The notes: generated by a model not told the origin, from the sequence alone. A stretch of 64,000 nt of DNA from Serripes groenlandicus (GCA_031761405.1 JASEVX010000011.1:41046066-41110065), one strand, 5' to 3'. Shown: positions 34,706 through 45,515, numbered from the stretch's first letter. Numbers and translations are program-made.

Positions 34706-35947
34706 ATGTGTAAAGCTGCGTCCACATATAGGAAATGGTTAGAAACAATGTTAATTCAATGTTACGTTATCCAGGAACTGCTATTATTGTACTTTCAGCG
34801 TGCCAAGCCCTGCTGTTCTTCCTTGGTTCTTAAACGTAAGCATTTCGTGTCAGTCGTGGTTTACCTCGGTACCACCGTTTTGCTCTGGAACCTTTGTCAC
34901 ACAGAAAACTCTCCATTAACATCAATCAATGTCGTCCGTGTTGGCGAAAAATACGTTAAACATGCAGGCATAGCAAGAAAGATACCAAATACTATATCTA
35001 CATCTTTACTAACAACGAAGAGGCCCGATACTACATCTACTACTCCACTCATAACGAAGATGCCCAATACTACATCTACTACTCTACTCACAACGAAGAT
35101 TCCCGATACTGCATCTACTAGTTCTCCAGAAAAGTGTACAGACGAGTTTAGAAAGCAACACCTGTTGACATCTAGACTAATTGGCAGAACAGGGAACGTC
35201 ATGTTTCAAATAGCGACCATAATTGGGATAGCTAAAAGAACCTGCTATACCCCGGTATGCCCAAAGAAGCACTTACGATTTATTGACTCGATATTTAATC
35301 TGCAGAATGTAGAGCGAAGGGATTATAGCTTATCTATATTTAAGGCATTACGTGAACCAGGATGTGCAATTTATGACAATAAAATCAAATCAAAAATAAA
35401 ACCGGGTTACAACTGGACGCTTCGTGGATATCGACAGAGTATTAGATATTTCAAAGATCACAGTGACTTGGTGCGATCTTCTTTTATATTCAAAGATACT
35501 ATAAAACAGAACGTTTCTATGTATCTGAATGATAAAAAGTTTTATAATAAAATCAAAGTTTGTTTGCACGTGCGTCGCGGAGATATGTTAAAGCTATTGC
35601 ACATATATAACGTATCAGACGCACAATTTATAAACCGTGCCCTCGTGCTGATGGAAAAGATATTACGTCCAGCCAACTTTTCCCTAATAGTAGCTAGTGA
35701 GGATATACCTTGGTGCATGAAAAACATTAGAAGAGACTACGTGCAATACTCACCGTTTAAAGATGCCGGGTCCGATCTCTATCTTCTCACACAATGTGAT
35801 CACATGATAATCACGACAGGAACGTTCGGCTGGATGGCGGCGTGGCTTAATGAAACTGGCCTGGTCGTTTATGATAGAAAGCTGTCTCTCTATCCACCAT
35901 GTGTGAAAAGAAGTGATTACTTTCCTAGTCACTGGGTGGGAATATAA
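34706..35947 (+). CDS. Galactoside alpha-1,2-fucosyltransferase-like protein (GT11), single exon
   Basis: 413 residues, uninterrupted. Family GT11 enzymes transfer fucose from GDP-fucose to galactose in alpha-1,2 linkage in the Golgi. Seen: a basic N-terminal region, a hydrophobic anchor at about residues 46-64, and a Thr/Ser-rich stem (90-141) of four 13-residue repeats. The catalytic part holds GRTGNVMFQ (160-168), the donor-binding motif HVRRGD (288-293) and a third conserved block starting DLYLLTQCDH (357-366) with TTGTFGW (370-376). N-glycosylation sequons include N236, N269, N302, N324 and N382. The layout is type II membrane, as in the family. It is longer than the usual 340-370 residues because of the stem repeats. 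The ATG is the first Met after an in-frame TAG about 66 bases upstream; Met15 is an alternative start. No introns are needed, which is common in this family. It lies about 310 bp downstream of a duplicated segment, and no second copy is in the window. The precise acceptor specificity cannot be read from sequence. Confidence 0.9.
   Translation: MCKAASTYRKWLETMLIQCYVIQELLLLYFQRAKPCCSSLVLKRKHFVSVVVYLGTTVLLWNLCHTENSPLTSINVVRVGEKYVKHAGIARKIPNTISTSLLTTKRPDTTSTTPLITKMPNTTSTTLLTTKIPDTASTSSPEKCTDEFRKQHLLTSRLIGRTGNVMFQIATIIGIAKRTCYTPVCPKKHLRFIDSIFNLQNVERRDYSLSIFKALREPGCAIYDNKIKSKIKPGYNWTLRGYRQSIRYFKDHSDLVRSSFIFKDTIKQNVSMYLNDKKFYNKIKVCLHVRRGDMLKLLHIYNVSDAQFINRALVLMEKILRPANFSLIVASEDIPWCMKNIRRDYVQYSPFKDAGSDLYLLTQCDHMIITTGTFGWMAAWLNETGLVVYDRKLSLYPPCVKRSDYFPSHWVGI
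34973..35128 (+). repeat. 39-bp (13-codon) tandem repeat in the fucosyltransferase stem
   Basis: Four in-frame units encode ARKIPNTISTSLL, TTKRPDTTSTTPL, ITKMPNTTSTTLL and TTKIPDTASTSSP. Each carries a (K/R)xPxT core followed by Thr/Ser residues suited to O-glycosylation. The frame is preserved across all units, so the repeat lengthens the stem between membrane anchor and catalytic domain. Confidence 0.85.
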
Positions 35948-36245
35948 GATTGTTCTCGATTGCGTCTACATGTATTCCAATACGGAACGCCTTCCATAAT
36001 GTCTGTAACTTAACACGTGTGCAAATATCACGAACACCTAGGAAACATTCAGATCAGCCTGTACCTCCACACAGTCAGATCAGGATCTTCCCTGTTCAAG
36101 ATCTAGTCTGATAAGAATCGTGGAGGCCTTTTTAGAATGAATGTAACTACAGCTAACCGTAAGACTACGCAATTCGAATGTAATTGCCAATATCTCGAAA
36201 AAAAAACAAATACTGGTTTTCGTGTGACGTAGTAACATCGACGGC
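35948..36245. other. Downstream flank of the fucosyltransferase gene
   Basis: 3' UTR expected here. No canonical AATAAA seen close to the stop. A PAL-like GATCAGCCTG phrase near 36052 is isolated. Confidence 0.35.
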
Positions 36246-37058
36246 AATGGCCCTGCCCTGTCACACTATTACGTATGAGAGAAACGTATTCATAAATTAT
36301 TTTTTTGATACGTACAAAATGCTCTAGAAAATACCTAATTGTTTGTACTTACCGTATTGAACATATGAGTAGCGTATGAGTAGCGTATGAGTAGCGTATC
36401 GCCAGCGTATGTCCAGCGTATTACCAGCGTAGTCTGCGTAGGGCTAGAGAATGAGTAGCGTATGAACTGCGCATGTCCAGCGTTCCACTATCACGTGACA
36501 AAGAAACAGGATCCTATATATACACTTTATCAAAACACGGGCAATACGCAGGAGATACGCTTGACACACGCCAATCATACGCTAGTTGTACGTTATGTAT
36601 ACATTACTCAATCGTCTGGTATACGCCAAGATGTACATATATACGTTGCAGATACGTCAAACATACGTTAGAAGTACTTCATGCGCCATCAATACGCTAC
36701 CTGTATGGTACATCTTCATGCCAGCGTATGTCAGCGTATGACCAGCGTACACGACCTATCAGTAACGTACCTCTAGCGTAACTGGAGCGTTTTCAGCGTA
36801 TGCTTTGCGTCTGCTTTGCGTATATACCATACGTCCAAATACGCACACATTTTTTAGGCATGCTTAAAAAAGTAATTCTGCCTCGCCATATGCCAGCGGA
36901 TGCCACCATTTACGACCGTGCTCGAAACGTATCCAACATATGCCTAGCGTATGACAGCTTATTTCAGCGTATGAGTAATATTTTTCATACGCTGGTATAC
37001 GCTAGTACGATTTGCTGGTATACGCTAGTACGATTTGCAATAGTGTGACAGGGCCATT
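36246..37058. mobile_element. TIR-bounded element filled with an 11-bp AGCGTAT motif
   Basis: Ends are inverted: AATGGCCCTG...CCCTGTCACACTATT at the left and AATAGTGTGACAGGGCCATT at the right. From 36365 units of 11 bp follow head to tail, each NNNNAGCGTAT (GAGTAGCGTAT three times, CGCCAGCGTAT, GTCCAGCGTAT, TACCAGCGTA). Further copies, direct and inverted (ATACGCT), are scattered to 37030, ending in a 22-bp duplicate GGTATACGCTAGTACGATTT. No coding capacity. Superfamily not recognised. Confidence 0.75.
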
Positions 37059-37384
37059 AGGTTGTAATAGAGCGTAATACTCGGGTGCGGTAGGCTGAGG
37101 GTTCGATATTTAAAGAAAGAAGTAATGGATTTCCTTCTTTGGTGCTCATAACTATTAGTAGCTCAGTTAGAATACTTTATGGACAAAAGAGAAAATTGCT
37201 CATGATCACAATATTATTTTCCCTTTAACCATGGCAGAACTATTTTGATTCATCTGCAGCATGAGAAATGTCTCCATTTGCCACATTGTTTTCAATAACT
37301 GAACTTTCATTTACAGATAGTATTCAAAGATATATGTGTAGACATCTGCAGAATGTGGTAAAGGATTAACAACTATGCAAATCA
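37059..37384. other. Mixed foldback debris
   Basis: GGACAAAAGAGAAAATTGCTC, ATTCATCTGCAGCATGAG, TTACAGATAGTATTC and GACATCTGCAGAATGTGG are TTAA-foldback phrases in a scrambled order, so two old copies may overlap here. Confidence 0.5.
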
Positions 37385-37545
37385 ATGTAAATGAAAGTTT
37401 AATTATTGAAAAGAGATGAAAACATTATGGCAAAAGGTGAAACTGCTCATTATGAGCAATTTCTCCTTTTGTCATAGTATTTTCAAAAGTCGTCAGCTGC
37501 AGATGCATAAATATATGTCTGTATGAGCTTAATGGTTCTGTTCCC
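37385..37545. mobile_element. TTAA-type foldback, partial
   Basis: AAATGAAAGTTTAATTATTG, central AAACTGCTCATTATGAGCAA hairpin, GTCGTCAGCTGCAGATGC and TGTATGAGCTTAATGGTT. Confidence 0.6.
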
Positions 37546-38278
37546 GATTTGATGATGCAGATATAAGGGAATAGAAATACTTGACTTCCTGAACATCGAA
37601 GACACAATATATTCGACATGTAGTAGTTATTGTTACCGTCTTATTGTTCGCTTCATTTCACTCTGGTGTACATGTAATGTCGTAATCCTATCCGTGCGTT
37701 CAGCTGTGACTAATAAAACGAATGTTGATCATAGTTTGATGGTTACGCTGATGCACAAAGTGTGCACGTACACTTTGTAGGAAACTAAAATAATAATGTA
37801 TATAAGTTTAAGTATATTTTATATACTGATCTGTTATGATGTAGAATAATTATTGCATCAATAAATGCCCATTTTCAGTCTAATTCATTCTTGTTGTTGT
37901 ACACATGACATACTAGTCCCCCTTCCCCCGGTCCATACCTTGAAGTGGCATTTTCCCTCTGAACAATACACATAAATAGCCATTACGGTTTATTAACTTT
38001 ACTTTATTTACAAAAAGGCTTTAAAATTTTCTTTATAATTATGGACCATGTAAACGCAGAGACCTATGCATACATTTAAATGTATTTATATGTCTCTGGT
38101 AAAAGATGCACATGTACTTGCTAATTGATAAATCGTATCTAGACTCCCCTTGGGATGCCATTTGACTGTATGAGAGTCATAAAAGTTCGGATCAAATAGA
38201 AAGCATATCCGACCGTTCACGAATGCATCAACTAAATGAAGGTACAAAACATTTTTTAGAAAACCCAGTCTAAATCTT
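37546..38278. other. Unassigned stretch
   Basis: Nothing recognised on either strand. Confidence 0.4.
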
Positions 38279-38540
38279 AGCCGTTCCACGAAAACATCAA
38301 CATTATGGACTCTGCGAAATGTATCGACCCAGATCAGCCTGCGCTGTCCTTACAGGCTAATCCGGGCCGTCACATTCCGTCTCAGGCGGGTAGAGGTAAA
38401 GAGAAATGATTCTTGAAACAGAAAATCCACAGGAGGCGAATAGTGTTTGTCCGGGTTAGCCTATGCGGCATGCTTAAGCTGATCAGGGTCGATACTTTAC
38501 GCAGAGTACACACTGTTGGTTTTCTCGTGAAACGGTTCAT
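38279..38540. mobile_element. PAL palindromic repeat, complete
   Basis: GCCGTTCCACGAAAACATC left end and GGTTTTCTCGTGAAACGGTTC right end. The inner blocks are CGACCCAGATCAGCCTGCGC, GGCCGTCACATTCCGTCTCA, GAAAATCCACAGGAGGCGAA and GCTGATCAGGGTCGATACTT. Confidence 0.8.
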
Positions 38541-39037
38541 ATATATTAATGAAATTAGTATCACTGTGTTGATATATTATAGTAGTATGCGAGACTGTTT
38601 GTACCTAAATAGTCTCAATAGTAGTATTTGATATACATCGATTATAAATAAAGGACACATTTCTTTTGTTCTTTGTTTTTATAAAATTGTAAGCCTTAAT
38701 TCAACCTAAAATAAGAAAATCATAATTATCTTTTCTCGAAATATAAAGAAGGCATATTAAAGATAGATTATTTTATTTTATGAAGTCGTTTTGAGCACTT
38801 TAGTAATAACTTAATTAATGAAAGAGTTTTAGCGAGAACAGATTTTGTAACGTTCTCTTTCTCTTTATGGCTCGTTTTCGTATGTCTATTAGTACTTCGA
38901 GATGCGTTGTAAAACTATTTGATAACAAGAAGACTAAGATGTCCCTACATTGCTCACCTGGCTACCATAGCCTATAATAAAAGGTTACCAATAGCAGAAA
39001 GGGTCAAATATGACGTAGGGATAAGACGCTATATATG
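38541..39037. other. Unassigned AT-rich stretch
   Basis: Ends with AGAAGACTAAGATGTCCC and CATTGCTCACCTGGC, phrases similar to the start of the 10213 family. Otherwise nothing recognised. Confidence 0.4.
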
Positions 39038-39251
<214 letters not shown>

Positions 39252-39304
39252 TTGAAAAAGAAAATCCACAGGAGGCGAAAAGTGTCTGTCCGGGTTAGCC
39301 TCTA
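39252..39304. mobile_element. PAL palindromic repeat, fragment
   Basis: CTTGAAAAAGAAAATCCACA then GGAGGCGAAAAGTGTCTGTC and GGGTTAGCCT: the middle of the family, cut by the microsatellite on one side and an RT fragment on the other. Confidence 0.7.
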
Positions 39305-39473
39305 CATGGCATGGGTTTCAATCCCTAGATTTCGGAACCATATTACATAATGGCAAACAGTTTAGCATTAAACACGTTGAAAAGGGTAGTTTCAGGTATA
39401 TATGAAAGTTCATTGAAAGAATTAAATAAATGTGAAATAATACATTGCGCCTTGATGAACATCGACACTGCCA
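39305..39473 (-). pseudogene. Non-LTR RT fragment, minus strand
   Basis: Parallel to 29187-29350: minus-strand reading includes AKLFAIMLYGSEIW. It joins head to head with a plus-strand RT fragment of another copy at about 39473. Confidence 0.65.
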
Positions 39474-41070
39474 ATGTGAAAATGTATCCCCTTCCCTTTT
39501 CTCGGTCTATCTAAACGATTTGCAATCATATTTACAAAATAACGGATTTTAATAGAATTAAGTGGCACTGTTGAGTTCACACTTTGGCTTAAACTATTAG
39601 TTCTACTCTACGCAGATGACACAGTTTTAATAGCAAACTCTGAATTAGACTTACAAAAAAGTCTCGACATTTTTAATAATTACTGTGAAAACTGGCACTT
39701 ACAAGTTGACACTATTAAAACCAAAATTGTTGTATTTGGAGCACGTAGACTAGGTTACATCAATTTTAAATTGGAAAATAGTGACATATAAATAACAGAT
39801 AAATATCATTACCTTGGCGTTACATGTTCATGCAGCTGTTAATTTCTAAAAGCAAGAAAACACATAGCAGAACAGGCAACTAAAGCGTTGTTCTTATTTT
39901 TCACTAAATCAAACAATTCTGATCTGCCTATTGACTTAATTACTAAGCTTTTTGACCGTACTATCCTGCCTATTTTAACTTATGGTACCGAAATATTTGG
40001 TTGTTTTGGAAAAGGTACACAATTAATTCCTAAAACATATCACCAAAGCGCGAAAGTCTACACCAATTTATATGTTGATGGGCGAGTTAGGAAGATATCC
40101 CATTTCAATTACTGTCAAAGCTCGTAATATCTCATTCTCGAACCGTTTATAACAGTCAAATCATCCAAACTATTTTTCCAATTATATAGATACATGATTA
40201 ACCAACCCAACGTTGAGTATAAATGGTTAGGTAACGTTAACAGAATTTTGTCTTCGCTTGGAAGGTCCGATCTTTGGCTCAAACAAGAGCAGACTACGGG
40301 TAGAACTTTATCTAAACAAGTTAAACAATTTTAACAGACCAATATAAAAAACATGGTCCTCCCAATTGCAAGAGTCTAATAAAGGCAGAGTTTATAGTAG
40401 TTATTATAAGGATTCACATCACTTTGAAAATTATTATAAAATATAAGACTCTAAAGATGTTCTTACCATATTTAAGTTCAGAACTGCTAATTTTAAATTG
40501 CCAGTTGAGCGTCTGCGATACGAGCCAATCCGTTATGAAGACAGAATGTGTAAACTCTGTACACACAATCAAGTCGGATCTCAGTCCCACTTCATGTTTG
40601 ACTGCGATTTCTTCAAAATACACGGAGAACAATTCTTCAACCCGTGAGGTGTATGTTAAATCTCCAGAATGTGACGTCATACATTTTACTTGTTTTGCAC
40701 AAACTGATTTTTAAACAAAGTCAATTATTAATCTCCAACAAGGTGCGTGGTAAATAATCTTGCCTATCCGTGATATGCATATCAGAAACATTTCCAGTTT
40801 GGAAATACAATATAAAATAAGCCAACAGCGGCCACCTACACGAAATGTCATGTGCATATCTTTATCTCAAGTATAAGAGGATAAGCTCTTACCTCCATCT
40901 ACAAAATAACAAGCCAACAAGTTCCTTTCTCTTGAACTAAATTTGTTTAACTATTGGAAACGGAGGAATGTTATTATATCATAACTGGATTTATGCAAAT
41001 TGTATTTGTTATATCCCCTTGCTGTATGTAAATACCTGGATGAATAAAGGTTCTGTCTTGTTCTTCTGAT
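39474..41070 (+). pseudogene. Non-LTR retrotransposon, degenerate RT to 3' end
   Basis: Plus-strand blocks in shifting frames: ENVSPSLFSVYLNDLQSYLQ (about 39480), LLYADDTVLIANSELDLQ with the catalytic YADD (about 39605), then FGARR and YHYLGVTCS (about 39740-39830). Next come LFDRTILPILTYGTEIFGCF (about 39947) and a C-terminal zinc cluster C-K-L-C...H-F-M-F-D-C (about 40550-40605). The 3' end has TGTATGTAAATACCTGGATG then AATAAAGG. At least four frameshifts or stops. Confidence 0.85.
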
Positions 41071-41329
41071 TGAAATTAAAGTATGGAATTGCAGGATACG
41101 TGATCATATTGATATATGATTCTTCATTTACAGTTTGCGTTTCAAGTATTCTTTATCTGTTTTAAGTCCAAACATCAAGGAAATTAATTAATTTAATTGT
41201 TTAATGACCTTCTGTCTATTATAGGTTATTATAGGTAAACTGTTAAATACAAAACAATAGCGAATTAAATATTTGTAATGGAAATCCAACAATTGTTCAA
41301 TTAAGAAAATATATGTATAGGCAAACTGT
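41071..41329. other. Unassigned AT-rich spacer
   Basis: Nothing recognised. Confidence 0.4.
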
Positions 41330-41525
41330 TGAAGGGGGTAATGTCTGCCCCTGTGAAGGGGCTATTGTCCGTAATGCACAAACTGACGAAGGAGATAATG
41401 TCCGTAATGCACAAACTGACGAAGGGGATAATGTCCGTCATGTGCAAAAGACAAAGGTGTTAATGTCCGCCTATACAGTTCTTAACGAAGGAGATAATGT
41501 CCGAAGGGGCTAATGCCCGGTTACC
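41330..41525. repeat. GAAGG(A/G)GATAATGTCCG short tandem array
   Basis: Six to seven imperfect units around a (G/A)TAATGTCCG core; two consecutive units also share TAATGCACAAACTGACGAAG. Ends GGGGCTAATGCCCGGTTACC. It lies directly upstream of the zinc-finger ORF relic at 41652. Confidence 0.75.
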
Positions 41526-41651
41526 CCTACCAATAGTCACAGTGTTATGAATGTATATCGAAGCCATATGGACATCTCGTTATTGATCTTCAAGCCTCTA
41601 CACCCCAATACATGCGACAAAGACCCAACATTTTTTTAACAGAATGTATCA

Positions 41652-42337
41652 GTAGATGAACACAAGTATATAAGGGATACTCCCCTGTACGATCAGCGAG
41701 GATATTCAGTTAGGAAAACTTTAAGTGACACCCCGGTAGATTACATAGAGAATGATACTAGCCTCGAGTCTGATAACATTCTAGTCTTGCGACGATTGCT
41801 GTATCGTGTTTGGCGGCGTTCATTCTTTACAAAATCACGTCAAACGATGGTGTAATAAGCGTTCTGACTCGGAGGAACACATGGAAAAGCCTCCATTAAA
41901 ACGGTGGATATCCTATGACCGGAGCAAAGAAGATGTAGAAGATAATGACAGCGAAGAACACAAAGTGTTTGGAGTCATGTACCGTAAAGCTTCGACCAAT
42001 AATAAAAAAATCTTGGAGACAGAAAGTGAAAAAATATGAGCGAGATGGAATGTCCAATTATGAGTCCAAGAACAAGGCAGAATCAAAAATGGAAGCGGAA
42101 GATACAAAACATGTCTTACATATATATAGACAACTACTTCTCCACACATTCCAATTAGAACACGGAGTCATTCACCAACGTGTCTTGGACGATGTGCGCG
42201 AACTCGTGTATGAGGGAATAATAATAGAACAGGCCATAAAGTCGGCCGATCAGAAACAACTTTATTTAATAGAAGGCATATTGAAGTCGGAGAACGACGA
42301 CGATAGCGACGACAGAGATGATGTAGACATGCTATAA
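41652..42337 (+). pseudogene. CX2CX12HX4C zinc-finger protein, frameshifted
   Basis: Three consecutive frames make one protein. 41652-41785 encodes HKYIRDTPLYDQRGYSVRKT and more. A shift near 41786 leads to a finger at 41788-41853, C-D-D-C then FGGVHSLQNHVKRWC, fitting CX2CX12HX4C. An acidic linker follows (RSKEDVEDNDSEEHKV). A second shift in the A-run near 42000-42010 leads to KSWRQKVKKYERDGMS, a helical KAESKMEAEDTKH, IHQRVLDDVRELVYEG and an acidic C-terminus, stop at 42337. I have the impression that similar zinc-finger proteins are multi-copy in bivalves, but cannot verify it. Role unknown; possibly cargo of a mobile or virus-like element. Confidence 0.55.
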
Positions 42338-42407
42338 GGGGAGGAAGTATGCAGATAATAGATAAGGACATTACTATCACTCGCTGTGTACTTCACTTAC
42401 GTCAACG

Positions 42408-42681
42408 ATGGACAAAGTAGAAATGTGGACACGACATTTTCAGCGGATGGCCTAAGGGAAACTGAAACCTAATCATAAAGGTCAATACGTGGTGGAAAAA
42501 ATACAAATGGGTGGGTCGTTGAGCCAAAGGTCGTTGAGGTTCTACCATAAACTTGGTGACACCCGTTGCTCGAGCTGTCGAACTGGCCAAATCAGAGGTA
42601 TCCAGGAAAAGACAACATATCCGGATTGAAAGTGCGAGACAGGTGTTTCGAATGCACGGACCACCGGGACAACTTGACTAA
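42408..42681 (+). pseudogene. Companion ORF downstream of the zinc-finger relic, broken
   Basis: ATG gives MDKVEMWTRHFQRMA, a TAA, then GKLKPNHKGQYVVEKIQMGG in the same frame. A later frame has VTPVARAVELAKSEVSRKRQ, then RIESARQVFRMHGPPGQLD and stop. The string reads as one protein of about 90 residues with one stop and one or two shifts. It follows the zinc-finger relic by about 70 bp on the same strand, so the two probably moved and decayed together. Function unknown. Confidence 0.45.
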
Positions 42682-43597
42682 ATTAACGGGGGGAAATGCT
42701 GGGGGAGCCCTAAATTAACCACCTATGCAACATAACTGATTCATAGATGTCATGTATAGAGTATGAGACGATTTGACAATCATTTTCATCCTGTAATTAA
42801 TCGTGTTTTGTGAATACTGCGTAAAATAAATAGTGTTAGTTATTTTGATTATGCGAACCACAATACTTGATTATATAATAGAATCATAGAAATTGTATTC
42901 ATTTCTTTGTTTTTTCTTTTACAAATTGCGCTGCATATTTAAAGAGCACTGCCTTTCAAATTCAAATATATTCATATCTCGATGAGAGCTTTCGGATGAT
43001 AGAAATTGTGAACATCGGTTCAGAACTAAGGATGATATGACCATTTTAAGATATAATAACGTTACTTCCGGCTTAGAGATACACCAGACTTCCGGTGTGA
43101 CCTCCTCAATCAATATATTTCACAAAACCCCTTTCAACGAGTCCAAACACGACTACAATCGGTCAATGAATAAGGGGGATATTTTCGTTTTAGGATTTGT
43201 GTGCTAGACTGACTTATCTGAAAGTAAACGCTTTAATACATTAATTGACTTTTAAATGCGATAACTATAGAACATTTTGTCATAGGTCAATAAGTTTTAA
43301 AATCTGAAAAAGGCGTCACCAGATCTTTCTAACGATATATCTAACTAACATTTTTCGTGTTTAAAAATCGCTCATATTACATAACTCGAAAACGGCTGAA
43401 AATTGAATCGACAACATATGTTTAGTTGTTGGAAATAACTGTAACAGATTGATAGGAGTTATAGATCCTATCCGTTATGATCAATCGTGAATATAAGAGG
43501 GGATTTCCAGTTACACATAACACATGAAAACAAGTAAACAAACAACCTTAACATATCGACCACTCAAATATACGAGCGTAAAACTCAAGATCACAGG
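42682..43597. other. Unassigned stretch
   Basis: No repeats recognised. Phrases like AAATCGCTCATATTACATAACTC are typical of spacer DNA here. Confidence 0.4.
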
Positions 43598-44245
43598 CCA
43601 ACGTACGCATACACGTACGCCCCATCAAATCATATTTCTGGTATTGCTGATTGCCGATAAATTTAAAACTTGAAACTATTTAAAATATTAAGATCCTCGT
43701 GATTCAAAATTTGGATCCAAAATGGGTAACCTTTTTTTCCATTTGTCTATGGAGATAAGCATGTCTTACACAATAATAGTTATACAGGTCTTGTATGCTG
43801 AGCAAAGAACATAAACTTTCAATAAAGTAGTTTATCATATGTACTTTTCAAAATCATTAAGATCCATGTGAATCCATTAAGGGTCCGAGAAAGATAGGGG
43901 CCAATATGGAGTCAACTTTTATTCATAGTTTTCCCTATGAAGATCAGCATACTGAATGCATCCTTTAATCGTGACAAATACACAGAAACTTACATACCCG
44001 TAGTATATATCCACACTTTCCCCCATACGACAACTCTGCAGCAGACGACATTGAACATATTTTGTCCAAAAATAGAAATTCTCTATAATTAAATGGATAA
44101 CCTATGAATTAAAGTCAAAAATATTATGGCAAAAAGGAGAAATTGCTCGTTTTGAGCAAGTTCTTCTTTTGTCACCATGTTTTCAACAAGCCGTCTGCTG
44201 CAGAGGCGTCAGAAAGATAAATTTGATTCCAAAAAAGGACAATTG
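43598..44245. repeat. Duplicated segment, partner of 14571-15240
   Basis: Starts with AACGTACGCATACACGTACG and the GCTGATTGCCGATAAATTTAAA retroposon tail, continues collinearly, and ends in a foldback that lacks its terminal GCGTC...GGGTTAA stretch. Confidence 0.75.
44016..44213. mobile_element. TTAA-type foldback, right end deleted
   Basis: CACTTTCCCCCATACGACAA left end, AACTCTGCAGCAGACGAC, central AAATTGCTCGTTTTGAGCAA hairpin and CCGTCTGCTGCAGAGGCGTC, then abrupt loss of the last 30 bp compared with 14994-15222. Confidence 0.75.
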
Positions 44246-44419
44246 AACAGTAGGGGTTCAATACCAAAAAGGTAAAGATTTACATTGTTTGTTCATAAAC
44301 AGATGAGCATGTATTACAATGTAGTATTTACTTTTGAAGGATGCGCAGAAAAGCAGATTACAAGTACATCATTGTATAGCTATTAAACACATGTATATCT
44401 CTTATGAAGAATGATAGGA

Positions 44420-44690
44420 ACAAGGTACAATTTAAATTACCAACATTTATTAAAGAAGCTTTCAAAATTAGAAAATTGTGTATTGAACAAAATGAATATT
44501 TTAATAATCCTTAACGATAGTTTGATAGTTATATTGCATGTATATTAATATGTATTGATTACTGTTTTATTGTACATGAATGTATATTGCTGTGTGTCTT
44601 TGCCATATTTCACTTAAAGTTGTTTGTGAATGGCCAAAGGCATGTTTTTATGCCGATTGCTAATAAAGTTGAATTGAATTGAATTGAATT
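44420..44690 (+). mobile_element. 3' end of a non-LTR retrotransposon with (GAATT)n tail
   Basis: The last codons KLPTFIKEAFKIRKLCIEQN and a stop near 44513 are followed by 170 bp of 3' UTR. This ends TGGCCAAAGGCATG, TGCCGATTGCTAATAAAGTT and a GAATT repeat of four units. The same architecture is at 60060-60279. Confidence 0.75.
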
Positions 44691-44943
44691 GCTATTCACA
44701 AAATATGATTATCCACTAGATTTCAACATAAAAGGTTCTTTAAAAAACAGAGTACCAAATAGGGTAACGCTTTCACACCTTTTATCCGCTTTAGATGAGC
44801 TTATAGTATGTAAATATTCCTTGCCACAAACATATTTGATATATGACATGGGCATGCATTTCCTTAACATTTGGGATTTTAAAACAAATGACCGATTTCA
44901 GTTATGGCATACACGTTCGACCGCTTCTCGGTCCTGTGTTTGA
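44685..44943 (+). other. Open frame of unknown nature after the retroposon tail
   Basis: About 84 codons, open from within the GAATT tail: LDFNIKGSLKNRVPNRVTLS, then LLSALDELIVCKYSLPQTYL and HFLNIWDFKTNDRFQLW, stop at 44943. Composition is protein-like rather than repeat-like. Family not recognised; it could be the remnant of a host exon or another element interrupted by the retroposon. Confidence 0.3.
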
Positions 44944-45152
44944 CTATCAAAAGGGGCGGTTAGACCTTTTTCACTGTCTTTAGCAAACAAAACTACACTC
45001 AGCCTTTCATTTATTTCTTACAAATGCAATTAATTTTGATAAAGTTTATCATTACGAAAGATGAAATGTATCATTAAGATGAAGTTTATCATAAATAATG
45101 CTTAGACTGTATGTCTAACATATTCAGTACACTCATCACAATTCAATGCATG
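44931..45152. repeat. Direct repeat flanking block B copy 2, left
   Basis: Starts with TCCTGTGTTTGACTATCAA and ends with TTCAATGCATG, matching 47935-48209 except for a missing stretch of about 53 bp and a few changes. Block B starts immediately after it. Confidence 0.85.
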
Positions 45153-45262
45153 TTGCGATTTTCTACTGGTTATTAATAAACTATTTATGTTTAAGTTTAA
45201 ACAGTTAAAAACACACCCGTCTCAATAAACCATGAGTCTAAAGCAATAGGTATACATATTTA

Positions 45263-45515
45263 ACCATCCTCGGTACCCAGGCTATTCATAAACTATGAGA
45301 AACCCTGGGCAAATTGGCTGTACACATCTCGTACTCATGAATAATTCATGAGGTCAAATGCAGCCTCTTGATTGAACGCATGACATAAACCTCATGCGGT
45401 ACGAACATTGCAGTGTAGTTACGGAGGAAATCATGGTGCATGCTTTACGAAGTTTCGCTTGTCAATTTGCCCAGGGGTATCATATGTTTTATGAATAGCC
45501 TGGGTACCGAGGATG
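45263..45515. mobile_element. Foldback element (copy in block B copy 2)
   Basis: Same element as 1368-1619 with ATATTTA on both sides (45256-45262 and 45516-45522). Confidence 0.8.
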
